From Oscillospiraceae bacterium (GTDB taxonomy: Bacteria; Bacillota; Clostridia; Oscillospirales; Ethanoligenentaceae), in the NCBI GenBank assembly GCA_003518885.1, contig DOXU01000257.1, positions 1 to 5,467 on the forward strand: a DNA stretch of 5,467 bases, in the 5' to 3' direction. Of this stretch, positions 1-5,457 are shown piece after piece. A program made the translations under genes and the position numbers. Numbering within the stretch: the first letter of the stretch is position 1; every line of letters starts with the position of its first letter. The notes beneath the pieces are model-generated. The model did no database searches and was not told the DNA's origin. It worked only from the letters and a program-made list of their open reading frames with translations.

Positions 1-1
1 T

Positions 2-406
2 GACTGGGCCATTCCTGCCTTTCGGCTGGGGCATGCCTCAGTTAAAGCGGAGACACAAATCCATACCCATATGTGTTATAGTCGATTTGAAGATATTATT
101 GGTGATATCGACGATATGGATGCAGATGTGATTACCTTCGAGGCTGCGAAATCCGATCTATCGTTATTAGATGTTTTAAGAGAGAACCACTTTAAAACGG
201 AAGTTGGTCCCGGTGTTTATGATATTCATTCTCCGCGTGTTCCCACGTTAAAAGAACTGGAAGAGATCATTCAACAGCTTATTGCCAGATTGGATATTCA
301 TAGGATTTGGATTAATCCGGATTGTGGATTGAAGACGCGAGGAATGAAGGAAACGGTTCCGGCTTTACAGAATATGGTTCTGGCGGCCAAGAAATGTAGA
401 AAATAA
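2..406 (+). CDS. metE: Cobalamin-independent methionine synthase MetE, C-terminal end (5'-truncated by the window)
   Basis: This cytoplasmic enzyme transfers a methyl group from 5-methyltetrahydrofolate to homocysteine, the last step of methionine synthesis, without vitamin B12. Reading in frame from base 2 gives 134 residues ending at TAA, about the last sixth of a protein normally near 750 residues. The catalytic-domain signatures are intact. IHTHMC supplies the His and Cys zinc ligands, VITFEAA the Glu ligand and [10 protein letters not shown] the second Cys ligand. YDIHSPR carries the His known in the family as the catalytic proton donor. An ATG at 71 lies inside the conserved HTHMCY motif and is not a start. 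The open frame continues upstream, so the rest of the gene lies left of the window. Identification is by family motifs and is very secure. Confidence 0.97.
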   Translation, partial: DWAIPAFRLGHASVKAETQIHTHMCYSRFEDIIGDIDDMDADVITFEAAKSDLSLLDVLRENHFKTEVGPGVYDIHSPRVPTLKELEEIIQQLIARLDIHRIWINPDCGLKTRGMKETVPALQNMVLAAKKCRK

Positions 407-479
407 GGACAAGCGAATGACCATCCTTTTCGTTTTAAGAAAATATTTTCAGTAGCAAAGTTATTTATATGAGTTAATA

Positions 480-534
480 AAAATGAAGGTCCGGAACCAA
501 TTGACTGGCTCTGGACCTTCATTTTGTTGGTTTT
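480..534 (+). terminator. Intrinsic terminator after metE, probably bidirectional
   Basis: A 13-bp perfect stem (480-492 with 513-525, AAAATGAAGGTCC and its complement) extends inward with further pairs (GGA/TCT and CC/GG around a mismatch). A T-rich tail (ATTTTGTTGGTTTT) follows on the + strand. On the opposite strand the stem runs into a TTTTTATTAA tract, so it could also stop - strand transcription coming from the flavoprotein gene. It lies 74 bp past the metE stop, between two convergent genes. Confidence 0.85.
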
Positions 535-629
535 ATGCATAATGGTTAGAAAGTGAAATCAAATGAAAAATCGGATTTTGGATAGAAAAATTCGAAGGAA
601 GGGAGGACATTTCGGCTATGACCGAGAAA

Positions 630-1199
630 TCATGCTAAAATCAACGAGGATCCCATCTTTTTCATGGATGGGAGCAGATCGCTCCTTTCACATGCTGGCT
701 TTTCGCGCATACCGGTGATGATGGGAACATTTTTAACATCGAATTCTAGCAATTCAAACATGCGCTTTGTATAGTCAATGTAGGGCCGGAATAATTTGGG
801 ATCGGGATTTCCCTGATCGAATAGAAGAATCAACTTTTTTTTCGTCGTATCTTCTCCTTTAAAACTGGGGGAAAATCGTGGGGAGAATTCTGCAAACAGT
901 CTATCTGTGAATATTTTGGCTTGGGCACTCATCTGTCCCATATAGATCGGAGATCCCAGTACAAGGGCATCGGCTTGCGCGAGGGATTTGTAGATTTTTT
1001 GCATGTCATCATTGATAATACAGTGCCGATCTCCTTTTTTACAAGACCAGCAGCCTTGGCATGGCTTGATGTTGAGATCGCTAGAATACCAAGACTTTGT
1101 TTGGGCTCCTTGCTCTTTTGCTCCTTCTAATATTTTGTTTACGAGCCAGGCGGTGTTGCCTTCTCTTCGTGGGCTTGCCACAAATCCAATAATTTTCAT
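630..1199 (-). CDS. Flavodoxin-fold FMN oxidoreductase with a compact four-cysteine motif (iron-sulfur flavoprotein-like)
   Basis: The 189-residue product matches the NADPH-dependent FMN reductase/flavodoxin-fold superfamily. The N-terminal beta strand MKIIGFVASP leads into an FMN phosphate loop (SPRREGNT, residues 9-16). SPIYMGQMSAQAKIFTDR (about 83-100) is the second flavin-contacting segment, and DQGNPDP (128-134) the third. Four cysteines at 47, 50, 53 and 60 form CX2CX2CX6C. This fits the compact CX2CX2CX4-7C motif that binds a [4Fe-4S] cluster in archaeal and bacterial iron-sulfur flavoproteins. It probably works as a cytoplasmic two- or one-electron carrier or reductase; the substrate cannot be told. 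The start is supported by AAGGAG five bases upstream of ATG. The gene is downstream of and codirectional with a MarR regulator, and its own promoters lie in the gap. Without an assembled cluster it would be an ordinary flavin or quinone reductase. Confidence 0.9.
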   Translation of the reverse strand: MKIIGFVASPRREGNTAWLVNKILEGAKEQGAQTKSWYSSDLNIKPCQGCWSCKKGDRHCIINDDMQKIYKSLAQADALVLGSPIYMGQMSAQAKIFTDRLFAEFSPRFSPSFKGEDTTKKKLILLFDQGNPDPKLFRPYIDYTKRMFELLEFDVKNVPIITGMREKPACERSDLLPSMKKMGSSLILA

Positions 1200-1246
1200 T
1201 TTTTCTCCTTATTTATTTGAGGCGATAGATTTTCCGTCTTGTATAA

Positions 1247-1275
1247 AATATATTTATTTTTGTTGGTGCTGTCAG
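1247..1275 (-). promoter_or_regulatory. Proximal promoter candidate P2 of the flavoprotein gene
   Basis: On the - strand CTGACA (1270-1275) is followed after exactly 17 bases by TATATT (1247-1252). Each hexamer is one mismatch from the sigma-70/sigma-A consensus. Transcription would start near 1240, giving a leader of about 40 bases that contains the AAGGAG ribosome binding site. The region is AT-rich, so a chance match is possible. Confidence 0.5.
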
Positions 1276-1285
1276 AAATATTTTG

Positions 1286-1332
1286 TTTCCCTGTCAACAA
1301 TCATAATCTATTTTTATTTCCTTGTCAACAAT
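1286..1332 (-). repeat. Pair of 16-bp direct repeats, candidate operator for the MarR regulator
   Basis: The - strand sequences ATTGTTGACAAGGAAA (1317-1332) and ATTGTTGACAGGGAAA (1286-1301) differ at one position. They start 31 bp apart, about three helical turns, so both would face the same side of the DNA. The core TTGT-TG-ACAA is a short inverted repeat in the distal copy and is slightly degraded in the proximal copy. One copy covers the P1 -35 box and the other the predicted +1 region. Similarity continues downstream as GGAAAYAAAA. That the adjacent MarR protein binds here is inferred. Confidence 0.6.
1300..1328 (-). promoter_or_regulatory. Distal promoter P1 of the flavoprotein gene
   Basis: On the - strand a perfect TTGACA (1323-1328) is separated by exactly 17 bases from TATGAT (1300-1305), one mismatch from TATAAT. 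Transcription would begin around 1293, about 94 bases before the flavoprotein start codon. The -35 box lies in one copy of a 16-bp direct repeat and the predicted start site in the other copy. A protein bound to the repeats would therefore block this promoter. Confidence 0.75.
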
Positions 1333-1368
1333 AATATTAAGACAAAAACAGCTCTATTTAAAAGCCAC

Positions 1369-1827
1369 TTATCGCTTTATTTTTTTGATTTCCATATCTA
1401 AATGCTGATTATAATTTTTGGCGAAGGCCAACATCATGTGAAGCTGTTCTTTTGTTATTTGTTCAAATACGCTTTGATCTCTCTCCTGAAACTCCTTATG
1501 TAATTTTTCATGAATTTGATTGATTTTTTTCCCTTCTGAGGTGAGTCTAAAATAGACTTCTTTTTTATTATTTGATTTTTGATAGCTTTCGATAAATCCT
1601 TTTTCTATAAGCTTTTTCATCAATTTACTGACGGCGCTTTTGGTTACATAAAAGGATTCAGCCAACTTTGTCACATTAGGATCTGTATTTTTAGCAATGT
1701 ATTCAATGCAATGTACTTCAGAAGGTTTATAATCTTTCAGACATTCTTCCATTTTGGGCTTGTTGAGCCAGGCGAGTTTATTGAATAAATTTCTGAATTC
1801 TACCATTACCTGTTCCTCTTCGTTCAT
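1369..1827 (-). CDS. MarR-family winged helix-turn-helix transcriptional regulator
   Basis: The 152-residue protein has the usual MarR length and layout: N-terminal dimerisation helices, a central winged helix-turn-helix and a long C-terminal helical pair. NVTKLAESF (51-59) is the first HTH helix. TKSAVSKLMKKLIEKG (62-77) is the recognition helix. The wing spans about 78-95 and ends in YFRLTSEGKK, a typical MarR signature. Cysteines at 29 and 40 might be redox-responsive, but this is not established. GGAGG seven bases before ATG supports the start. The gene has a near-consensus promoter and lies directly upstream of the flavoprotein gene on the same strand. No strong terminator separates them, so some readthrough is likely. 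By family behaviour it is probably a dimeric repressor of itself and of the flavoprotein gene. The ligand is unknown. Confidence 0.93.
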   Translation of the reverse strand: MNEEEQVMVEFRNLFNKLAWLNKPKMEECLKDYKPSEVHCIEYIAKNTDPNVTKLAESFYVTKSAVSKLMKKLIEKGFIESYQKSNNKKEVYFRLTSEGKKINQIHEKLHKEFQERDQSVFEQITKEQLHMMLAFAKNYNQHLDMEIKKIKR

Positions 1828-1846
1828 GGTTCATCCTCCAATTTTT

Positions 1847-1865
1847 TAATACGGTAATCCTATTA
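1847..1865. promoter_or_regulatory. Imperfect inverted repeat at the marR transcription start
   Basis: TAATA and TATTA arms of 5 bp flank nine bases, with additional partial matches inside. The repeat spans the predicted +1 and touches the -10 box. It could be an autoregulatory operator, but the arms are pure A/T and the symmetry is imperfect, so support is weak. Confidence 0.25.
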
Positions 1866-1890
1866 TATGCAGATTTTGTTTCCGTTTCAA
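1862..1890 (-). promoter_or_regulatory. Promoter of the MarR-family gene
   Basis: On the - strand TTGAAA (1885-1890) is followed after 17 bases by a perfect TATAAT (1862-1867), predicting a start near 1855 and a leader of about 28 bases with the GGAGG site. The -35 box plus spacer (1873-1890) is 16/18 identical to the proximal repeat copy in the flavoprotein promoter region (1280-1297). That match supports common regulation. Confidence 0.8.
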
Positions 1891-1990
1891 TAATATTTGG
1901 CCAGATGAATAAAAGGATATTTAACGGGATAGGTAGAGCGTGGAAGTCTAGATCAATCAATGTCTGAGTAAGCACTGTAGAAAATTTGCG

Positions 1991-2035
1991 TAAAATGGCA
2001 GACAAAGCATAGATAAGGCTTTGTCTGCCATTTTA
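1991..2035 (-). terminator. Long perfect hairpin, intrinsic terminator of hcp
   Basis: An uninterrupted 18-bp stem (1991-2008 with 2018-2035) closes a 9-base loop, 24 bp beyond the hcp stop codon. On the - strand it is followed by TTTTACGCAAATTTT. The core is GC-moderate (GGCAGACAAAGC). It separates hcp transcription from the marR promoter downstream. The T-tract is interrupted but the stem is very stable. Confidence 0.8.
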
Positions 2036-2058
2036 TAGGGTGTTATTTTATTTTCGCA

Positions 2059-3630
2059 TTATCCTCTTTGCAAAATTGCGTCCAAGTCTTGTTCTGGAGC
2101 AGTAATGGGCTGTAATCCGTAGGTGTCAACTAAGGTTTTGACAACGGTGTCTGACATAAACGCAGGTAATGTTGGGCCAAGATAGATATTTTTGATGCCA
2201 AGGGAAAGAAGCGTTAATAGGATGCAGACAGCTTTCTGCTCATACCAGGAAAGGACAAGGGTTAAAGGAAGATCGTTTACGGTACATTTAAATGCATCAG
2301 CTAAAGCAAGGGCTACTTGTATAGCGCTATACGCATCATTGCATTGTCCCATATCTAGAATGCGAGGTAAGCCTTCGATTTCACCAAGGTCCAGATCATT
2401 GAAGCGATATTTCCCGCAGGCCAATGTCAGTACAAGCGTGTCCATGGGAGTGTGTTTTACAAATTCAGTGTAATAATTTCGGCCTGGATGCGCACCGTCA
2501 CACCCACCTACCAGGAAGATATGCTTAATGTTTCCACTTTTGATTGCTGTGATAACCTTATCTGCATTTTTTAATACAGTTCCATGTGCAAAACCGGTGG
2601 TGAGCATATGCCCACCATTAATGCCGCTCATGCTTTGATCGCGTTCATATCCACCTAATTGCCTTGCTTGTTCAATGATTTCAGTAAAATCCTTTTTTCC
2701 ATTTTCATTTGCGGCAATATGTCGTAACCCATTATAACCAACGACAGAGGTAGTGTAAACGCGATCCTGATAGCTGAGGCGCTGGGCCATAAGGCAGTTG
2801 GTAGTAAAAAGAATGGGAGCAGGAATTTTGTCAAACTCTTTTTGCTGGCTTTGCCAAGCGGTTCCAAAATTTCCTGCCAAATGTGGATATTGTTTTAATT
2901 TTGGATAACCATGCGCGGGGAGCATCTCCCCGTGTGTATAAATATTAATTCCAAGATCTTTTGTTTGCTCCAATAGCTGCTTTAAATCATTTAAATCGTG
3001 GCCAGACACCACAATAAAGGGCCCTTTTTTAATATCGGTATTTACACGGGCAGGAACAGGAGTACCGAATGTTTCAGTATTTGCCTTATCCAGAAGTTCC
3101 ATGCACTTTAGATTGATTTTCCCGAATTCCATGATAAGGGAGAGCCATTCATTAGCAGTATGGTCATGGTTGATTTCACAAAGCCCTTTGTAAAACCACC
3201 GTGTAACAGCGCCGTCCTCGTAGCCTAGGTTCATAGCGTGATGTGCATATGCTGCCATGCCTTTCATTCCAAAGAGTAAGGTGGAGCGCAAAGAAACTAT
3301 GTCAGTGTGTCCTCTCCAGAGGCTTACCAGATTTCCACTATAGCCTCCTGCGGCATCGCAAGCAGCATTGACACGTTCCGTAAAAATTTGAATCGCTTGA
3401 TCATCAAAATTGACGTTCGTAAGCGTGATAAATAATCCATCTATCAATAAACGGCTAGTTTCTTTAGGATGTTCCTCTTTTTTTTCAGAAGTTTCGGCCA
3501 ATTTAATTAATGCGTAGACCAGATCGTCTTGTAGATTAGAAGTCCCCGGTTGTTTTCCACAAACGCCGGTGCGTACGCAAGCCTTGTTTCCCGCTGTTTG
3601 CTGACACTGAAAGCAAAACATATTCGACAT
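2059..3630 (-). CDS. hcp: Hybrid cluster protein, class I (prismane; NO/hydroxylamine reductase family)
   Basis: Hcp is a cytoplasmic Fe-S protein that reduces hydroxylamine in vitro. In E. coli it is a high-affinity nitric oxide reductase, so it is generally tied to nitrosative stress. The product has 523 residues. Cysteines 6, 9, 18 and 24 give CX2CX8CX5C, the [4Fe-4S] pattern of anaerobe-type Hcp rather than the [2Fe-2S] pattern of enteric bacteria. All hybrid-cluster ligands are present: His211 (SGHD), Glu235 (THGEM), Cys279 (TTNC), Cys377 (GGCDGAHPGR, the persulfide position), Cys405 (ACGKY), Cys430 (GQCND) and Glu464 (WYEQKA). Spacing nearly matches the Desulfovibrio protein. I chose the ATG at 3630 because GGAGGT lies seven bases upstream; in-frame ATGs at 3648 and 3645 lie at or before that site and lack their own. 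No Hcr reductase gene is adjacent, so the electron donor is unknown. Confidence 0.97.
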   Translation of the reverse strand: MSNMFCFQCQQTAGNKACVRTGVCGKQPGTSNLQDDLVYALIKLAETSEKKEEHPKETSRLLIDGLFITLTNVNFDDQAIQIFTERVNAACDAAGGYSGNLVSLWRGHTDIVSLRSTLLFGMKGMAAYAHHAMNLGYEDGAVTRWFYKGLCEINHDHTANEWLSLIMEFGKINLKCMELLDKANTETFGTPVPARVNTDIKKGPFIVVSGHDLNDLKQLLEQTKDLGINIYTHGEMLPAHGYPKLKQYPHLAGNFGTAWQSQQKEFDKIPAPILFTTNCLMAQRLSYQDRVYTTSVVGYNGLRHIAANENGKKDFTEIIEQARQLGGYERDQSMSGINGGHMLTTGFAHGTVLKNADKVITAIKSGNIKHIFLVGGCDGAHPGRNYYTEFVKHTPMDTLVLTLACGKYRFNDLDLGEIEGLPRILDMGQCNDAYSAIQVALALADAFKCTVNDLPLTLVLSWYEQKAVCILLTLLSLGIKNIYLGPTLPAFMSDTVVKTLVDTYGLQPITAPEQDLDAILQRG

Positions 3631-3637
3631 GATTGTT

Positions 3638-3643
3638 ACCTCC
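3638..3643 (-). promoter_or_regulatory. Ribosome binding site that fixes the hcp start
   Basis: GGAGGT on the - strand lies seven bases before the ATG at 3630. In-frame ATG codons at 3645 and 3648 lie at or upstream of this site and have no purine-rich site at proper spacing. The family N-terminus (MSNMFCFQCQQ) also agrees with the downstream start. Confidence 0.85.
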
Positions 3644-3652
3644 ATCATTTTG

Positions 3653-3687
3653 CTTATAGTTTTATCTAAAATTTTCTTTCCATTCAG
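3653..3687 (-). promoter_or_regulatory. Weak hcp promoter candidate with an inverted repeat over its -35 region
   Basis: TATAAG (3653-3658) is five of six to the -10 consensus. TGGAAA, 18 bases upstream, is a poor -35. TTTCC-N5-GGAAA (3677-3691) lies across this region, centred roughly 38 bases before the predicted start, a place where activators of poor-35 promoters often bind. A CRP/FNR- or NO-responsive activator is possible for an hcp gene. I do not recognise a specific known box. Confidence 0.3.
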
Positions 3688-3755
3688 GAAAAGAAAAATA
3701 AAGAAATTAATAAGCGGTAAAATTTGATATTTCGTTGGAAATATAACCGATTTTT

Positions 3756-3775
3756 TATCGAGATGCCGATATAAT
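3756..3775 (+). promoter_or_regulatory. Cupin promoter -10 box overlapped by an inverted repeat
   Basis: A perfect TATAAT lies at 3770-3775, about 40 bases before the cupin start codon. There is no recognisable -35 at 16-18 bp. TATCG-N6-CGATA (3756-3771) overlaps the -10 box and could be a regulator site. A second short inverted repeat, CGAT-N5-ATCG, begins just upstream. Dependence on an activator is inferred from the missing -35. Confidence 0.35.
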
Positions 3776-3813
3776 AAAGATAGAAGATAAGATTAATTGT
3801 AGGAGGCGTTCTT

Positions 3814-4146
3814 ATGGAACCTAAAATGAAGAATATAAAAAAAGCGGAAGTCTTGCAGCTGAAAGACGAGGTGGAGTACCAAGAAGGCCAAGTGGTCAGT
3901 AAAACATTGGCACAGAATGATTCTGTTAGTGTTACATTATTCGCTTTTGAAAAAGGTGAGGAAATTAGTACGCATGAATCTGACGGAGATGCGATGGTCA
4001 ATATTTTGGATGGCACAGGAAAAATAACCATAGCCGGAAAAGAGTATTCTTTGTCTGCCGGAGAAACGATTGTTATGCCGGCAAAAACACCACATGCGGT
4101 GTATGGGCAAGAGCGGTTTAAGATGCTTTTGACTGTTGTGTTCTGA
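3814..4146 (+). CDS. Small single-domain cupin protein
   Basis: The 110-residue product is a single cupin_2 beta barrel of a kind common in anaerobic Bacillota. EGQVVSKTLAQND and the closing FKMLLTVVF are typical of the group. Cupin motif 1 lies around GEEISTHESDGD (48-59) and motif 2 around GETIVMPAKTPHAV (83-96). Only His54 and His94 of the usual metal ligands are evident. The second His of the HxH pair is Ser56 and the usual Glu position is not clear, so metal binding may be altered or absent. AGGAGG seven bases before ATG supports the start. The gene is divergent from hcp and forms a single-gene unit with its own terminator. The function is unknown; sensing, small-molecule binding or simple isomerase chemistry are all possible. 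Confidence 0.92.
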   Translation: MEPKMKNIKKAEVLQLKDEVEYQEGQVVSKTLAQNDSVSVTLFAFEKGEEISTHESDGDAMVNILDGTGKITIAGKEYSLSAGETIVMPAKTPHAVYGQERFKMLLTVVF

Positions 4147-4168
4147 ATCGATCGTCACATCAATACAG

Positions 4169-4206
4169 GAACTCTCGTTTCCTAACAGGGCACGAGAGTT
4201 CTTTTT
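4169..4206 (+). terminator. Intrinsic terminator of the cupin gene
   Basis: A perfect 10-bp stem GAACTCTCGT/ACGAGAGTTC (4169-4178 with 4192-4201) encloses a 13-base loop and is followed at once by TTTTTAT. It starts 22 bp after the cupin stop. The structure is canonical for + strand termination. Confidence 0.92.
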
Positions 4207-4208
4207 AT

Positions 4209-4419
4209 ATGCAAAAGAGATTATTCACATCATTCGGTAATCTGATAGTTATCGCTGTCTGTAAATGAGTCCACATATGATTAAAATAGGATCAGCGGGA
4301 GAACCGATTTCAGATTGACTAAGTACAAAAAATCAAAGAATACGAATTCCCGTTTTCCAGCATAAAAGATGATATATTTTGGACCATTTCGCGACAATAT
4401 AGAATAAAGAAATGCCCAA
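4209..4419. other. Intergenic region between the convergent cupin and permease genes
   Basis: No supported gene, RNA or repeat is visible here. A 60-codon - strand frame overlapping the permease end has no ribosome binding site or family resemblance. A loose CATTTC/GAAATG hairpin (4385-4414) just past the permease stop lacks a T-tract on either strand. Confidence 0.5.
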
Positions 4420-5319
4420 TTATCTCAGATTGGTAGGTTTTTTGGCACGGCGGAATAGAGAGTATTGTGAAGTCAAAATAGCCATGAGCATGAGAGCGCA
4501 ACCGATGTAGCCTTTCATGCTTAAATTTTCACCAAGAATCAGGAAGCCGCCTAATGCAGAGAAGACAGATTCCATTCCCATCATGACGGCGCTGTGTGCA
4601 GGCTGGGCATAGCGTTGTCCCAAAATCTGAAGGGTATAGGCTATGCCGACAGACAGAATTCCACCGTATAAAATGGGGATCATTGCTCCTGAAATATGAT
4701 AAGGGTTGACTCGTTCAAAAAGGAGAGAAATGCCTAAGCTGAGGAAGGCACAAACGAAATACTGTATGAGTGCTAGATGCATCATATTTGTTTTTTGCAT
4801 GTAATGGTCAATGATAAGAATTTGTGCAGCCCAAAAAAAGGCACCTAGTAATATGAATAAATTACTGGGAGAAAGAATAGTACCACCTTTGGCGCTTAAT
4901 AAAAACATACCTAAAACAGCGATGACTGCACTTAAAAGAGTGACAAAACGTAGACGGTGTCCCCAGAAAATACCGAATAAAGGAACGAGAATAATGTATA
5001 GGCTTGTGATAAATCCCGCCTCGCCAGAGGAGGTGTGTTCCAGGCCAATTTGTTGCAAAGAAGAAGCCGCAAACAGGATAAGACCAGCCAAAATACCGGG
5101 TAAAAGAGCAGGCCGTGTCATCTTTTTGGCGATATTTTGTTTGGGGTGGTAAAAAAGGAGGAGAGGAAGCATGGAGATACCGCCCAACAAAAAGCGGACT
5201 CCGTTGTAAAAAAAGGAGGGGAGGAAGTTAATCGCGACACGTTGTGCAACAAATGCAAACCCCCAAATGGCAGCGGCAAGCAACAATGCCGCACAGGCTA
5301 GAAGTTCTTTTCTTTTCAT
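4420..5319 (-). CDS. EamA/DMT-superfamily permease (10 transmembrane helices)
   Basis: This 299-residue integral membrane protein has the standard length and duplicated architecture of drug/metabolite transporters. Helices are seen at about 8-24, 35-57, 71-90, 98-118 and 127-143 (first EamA repeat), then 152-170, 182-201, 212-232, 240-262 and 268-286 (second repeat). Family marks include AAAIWGFAFVAQR near the N-terminus, SSGEAGFITSLYIILVPLF ending repeat one, and MMGMESVFSALGGFLILGE in repeat two. The C-terminus is short and basic (RRAKKPTNLR), expected on the cytoplasmic side. A modest AAGGA lies about ten bases before ATG. The family exports amino acids, metabolites or drugs, and no substrate can be assigned. 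It appears to be a single-gene unit; I found no convincing terminator after it. Confidence 0.94.
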   Translation of the reverse strand: MKRKELLACAALLLAAAIWGFAFVAQRVAINFLPSFFYNGVRFLLGGISMLPLLLFYHPKQNIAKKMTRPALLPGILAGLILFAASSLQQIGLEHTSSGEAGFITSLYIILVPLFGIFWGHRLRFVTLLSAVIAVLGMFLLSAKGGTILSPSNLFILLGAFFWAAQILIIDHYMQKTNMMHLALIQYFVCAFLSLGISLLFERVNPYHISGAMIPILYGGILSVGIAYTLQILGQRYAQPAHSAVMMGMESVFSALGGFLILGENLSMKGYIGCALMLMAILTSQYSLFRRAKKPTNLR

Positions 5320-5340
5320 GTTGATGTTTTCCTTGAAAAA

Positions 5341-5457
5341 TTGATTTTATAAAGTGAAACGTGTTGTTTTCTTATTTTAATCTTGAAAAGGATATTTTTC
5401 TAGTGCAAAGTTTGCCCATGTGGTAGATAATGAAATAGAATTTGTTGATTTTATAAA
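5341..5457. repeat. 13-bp direct repeat in the permease upstream region
   Basis: TTGATTTTATAAA occurs at 5341-5353 and again at 5445-5457, 104 bp apart and in the same orientation. On the - strand each copy contains TATAAA, which could serve as a -10 box, but no good -35 accompanies either. The right copy runs into TATAAT (5457-5462), which could be a + strand -10 for a gene beyond the window. Protein-binding site, promoter pair or chance in AT-rich DNA are all open. Confidence 0.4.

Noticed and set aside
611..630. TTTCGG/CCGAGAAA hairpin just past the flavoprotein stop
   Set aside because: The stem is only about six pairs with a wobble and has no T-tract. The hairpin at 480-534 is the better terminator.
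1362..1379. AAAGC/GCTTT hairpin at the end of the MarR gene
   Set aside because: The five-pair stem overlaps the stop codon and has only a short T-run on the - strand. It is too weak to call as a terminator.
1003..1401. 132-codon + strand frame antisense to the flavoprotein
   Set aside because: It is a shadow of the real gene running on through the promoter gap, with low-complexity hydrophobic composition and no ribosome binding site.
1778..2005. 75-codon - strand frame upstream of and overlapping the MarR gene
   Set aside because: It crosses the marR promoter and the 5' end of the gene in another frame. It has no ribosome binding site and no family resemblance.
2192..2473. 93-codon + strand frame inside hcp
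   Set aside because: It is antisense to a fully conserved hcp region, including cluster ligands, and the peptide resembles no known family.
3631..3648. Longer hcp start (MMEVTI extension)
   Set aside because: The upstream ATG codons lie at or before the GGAGGT site, which is correctly spaced only for the ATG at 3630.
3684..4158. Two - strand frames opposite the cupin gene
   Set aside because: They are shadows of a recognised cupin gene that has a good ribosome binding site and its own terminator.
4381..4417. CATTTC/GAAATG hairpin after the permease gene
   Set aside because: It has a large loop, an immediate mismatch and no T-tract on either strand.
4811..5152. 113-codon + strand frame opposite the permease
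   Set aside because: It is antisense to conserved transmembrane segments and its composition is that of a complement frame.
5427..5445. Fur-box-like stretch GATAATGAAATAGAATT
   Set aside because: Only the left part resembles the Fur consensus and the symmetry is lost. AT-rich DNA gives such matches easily.
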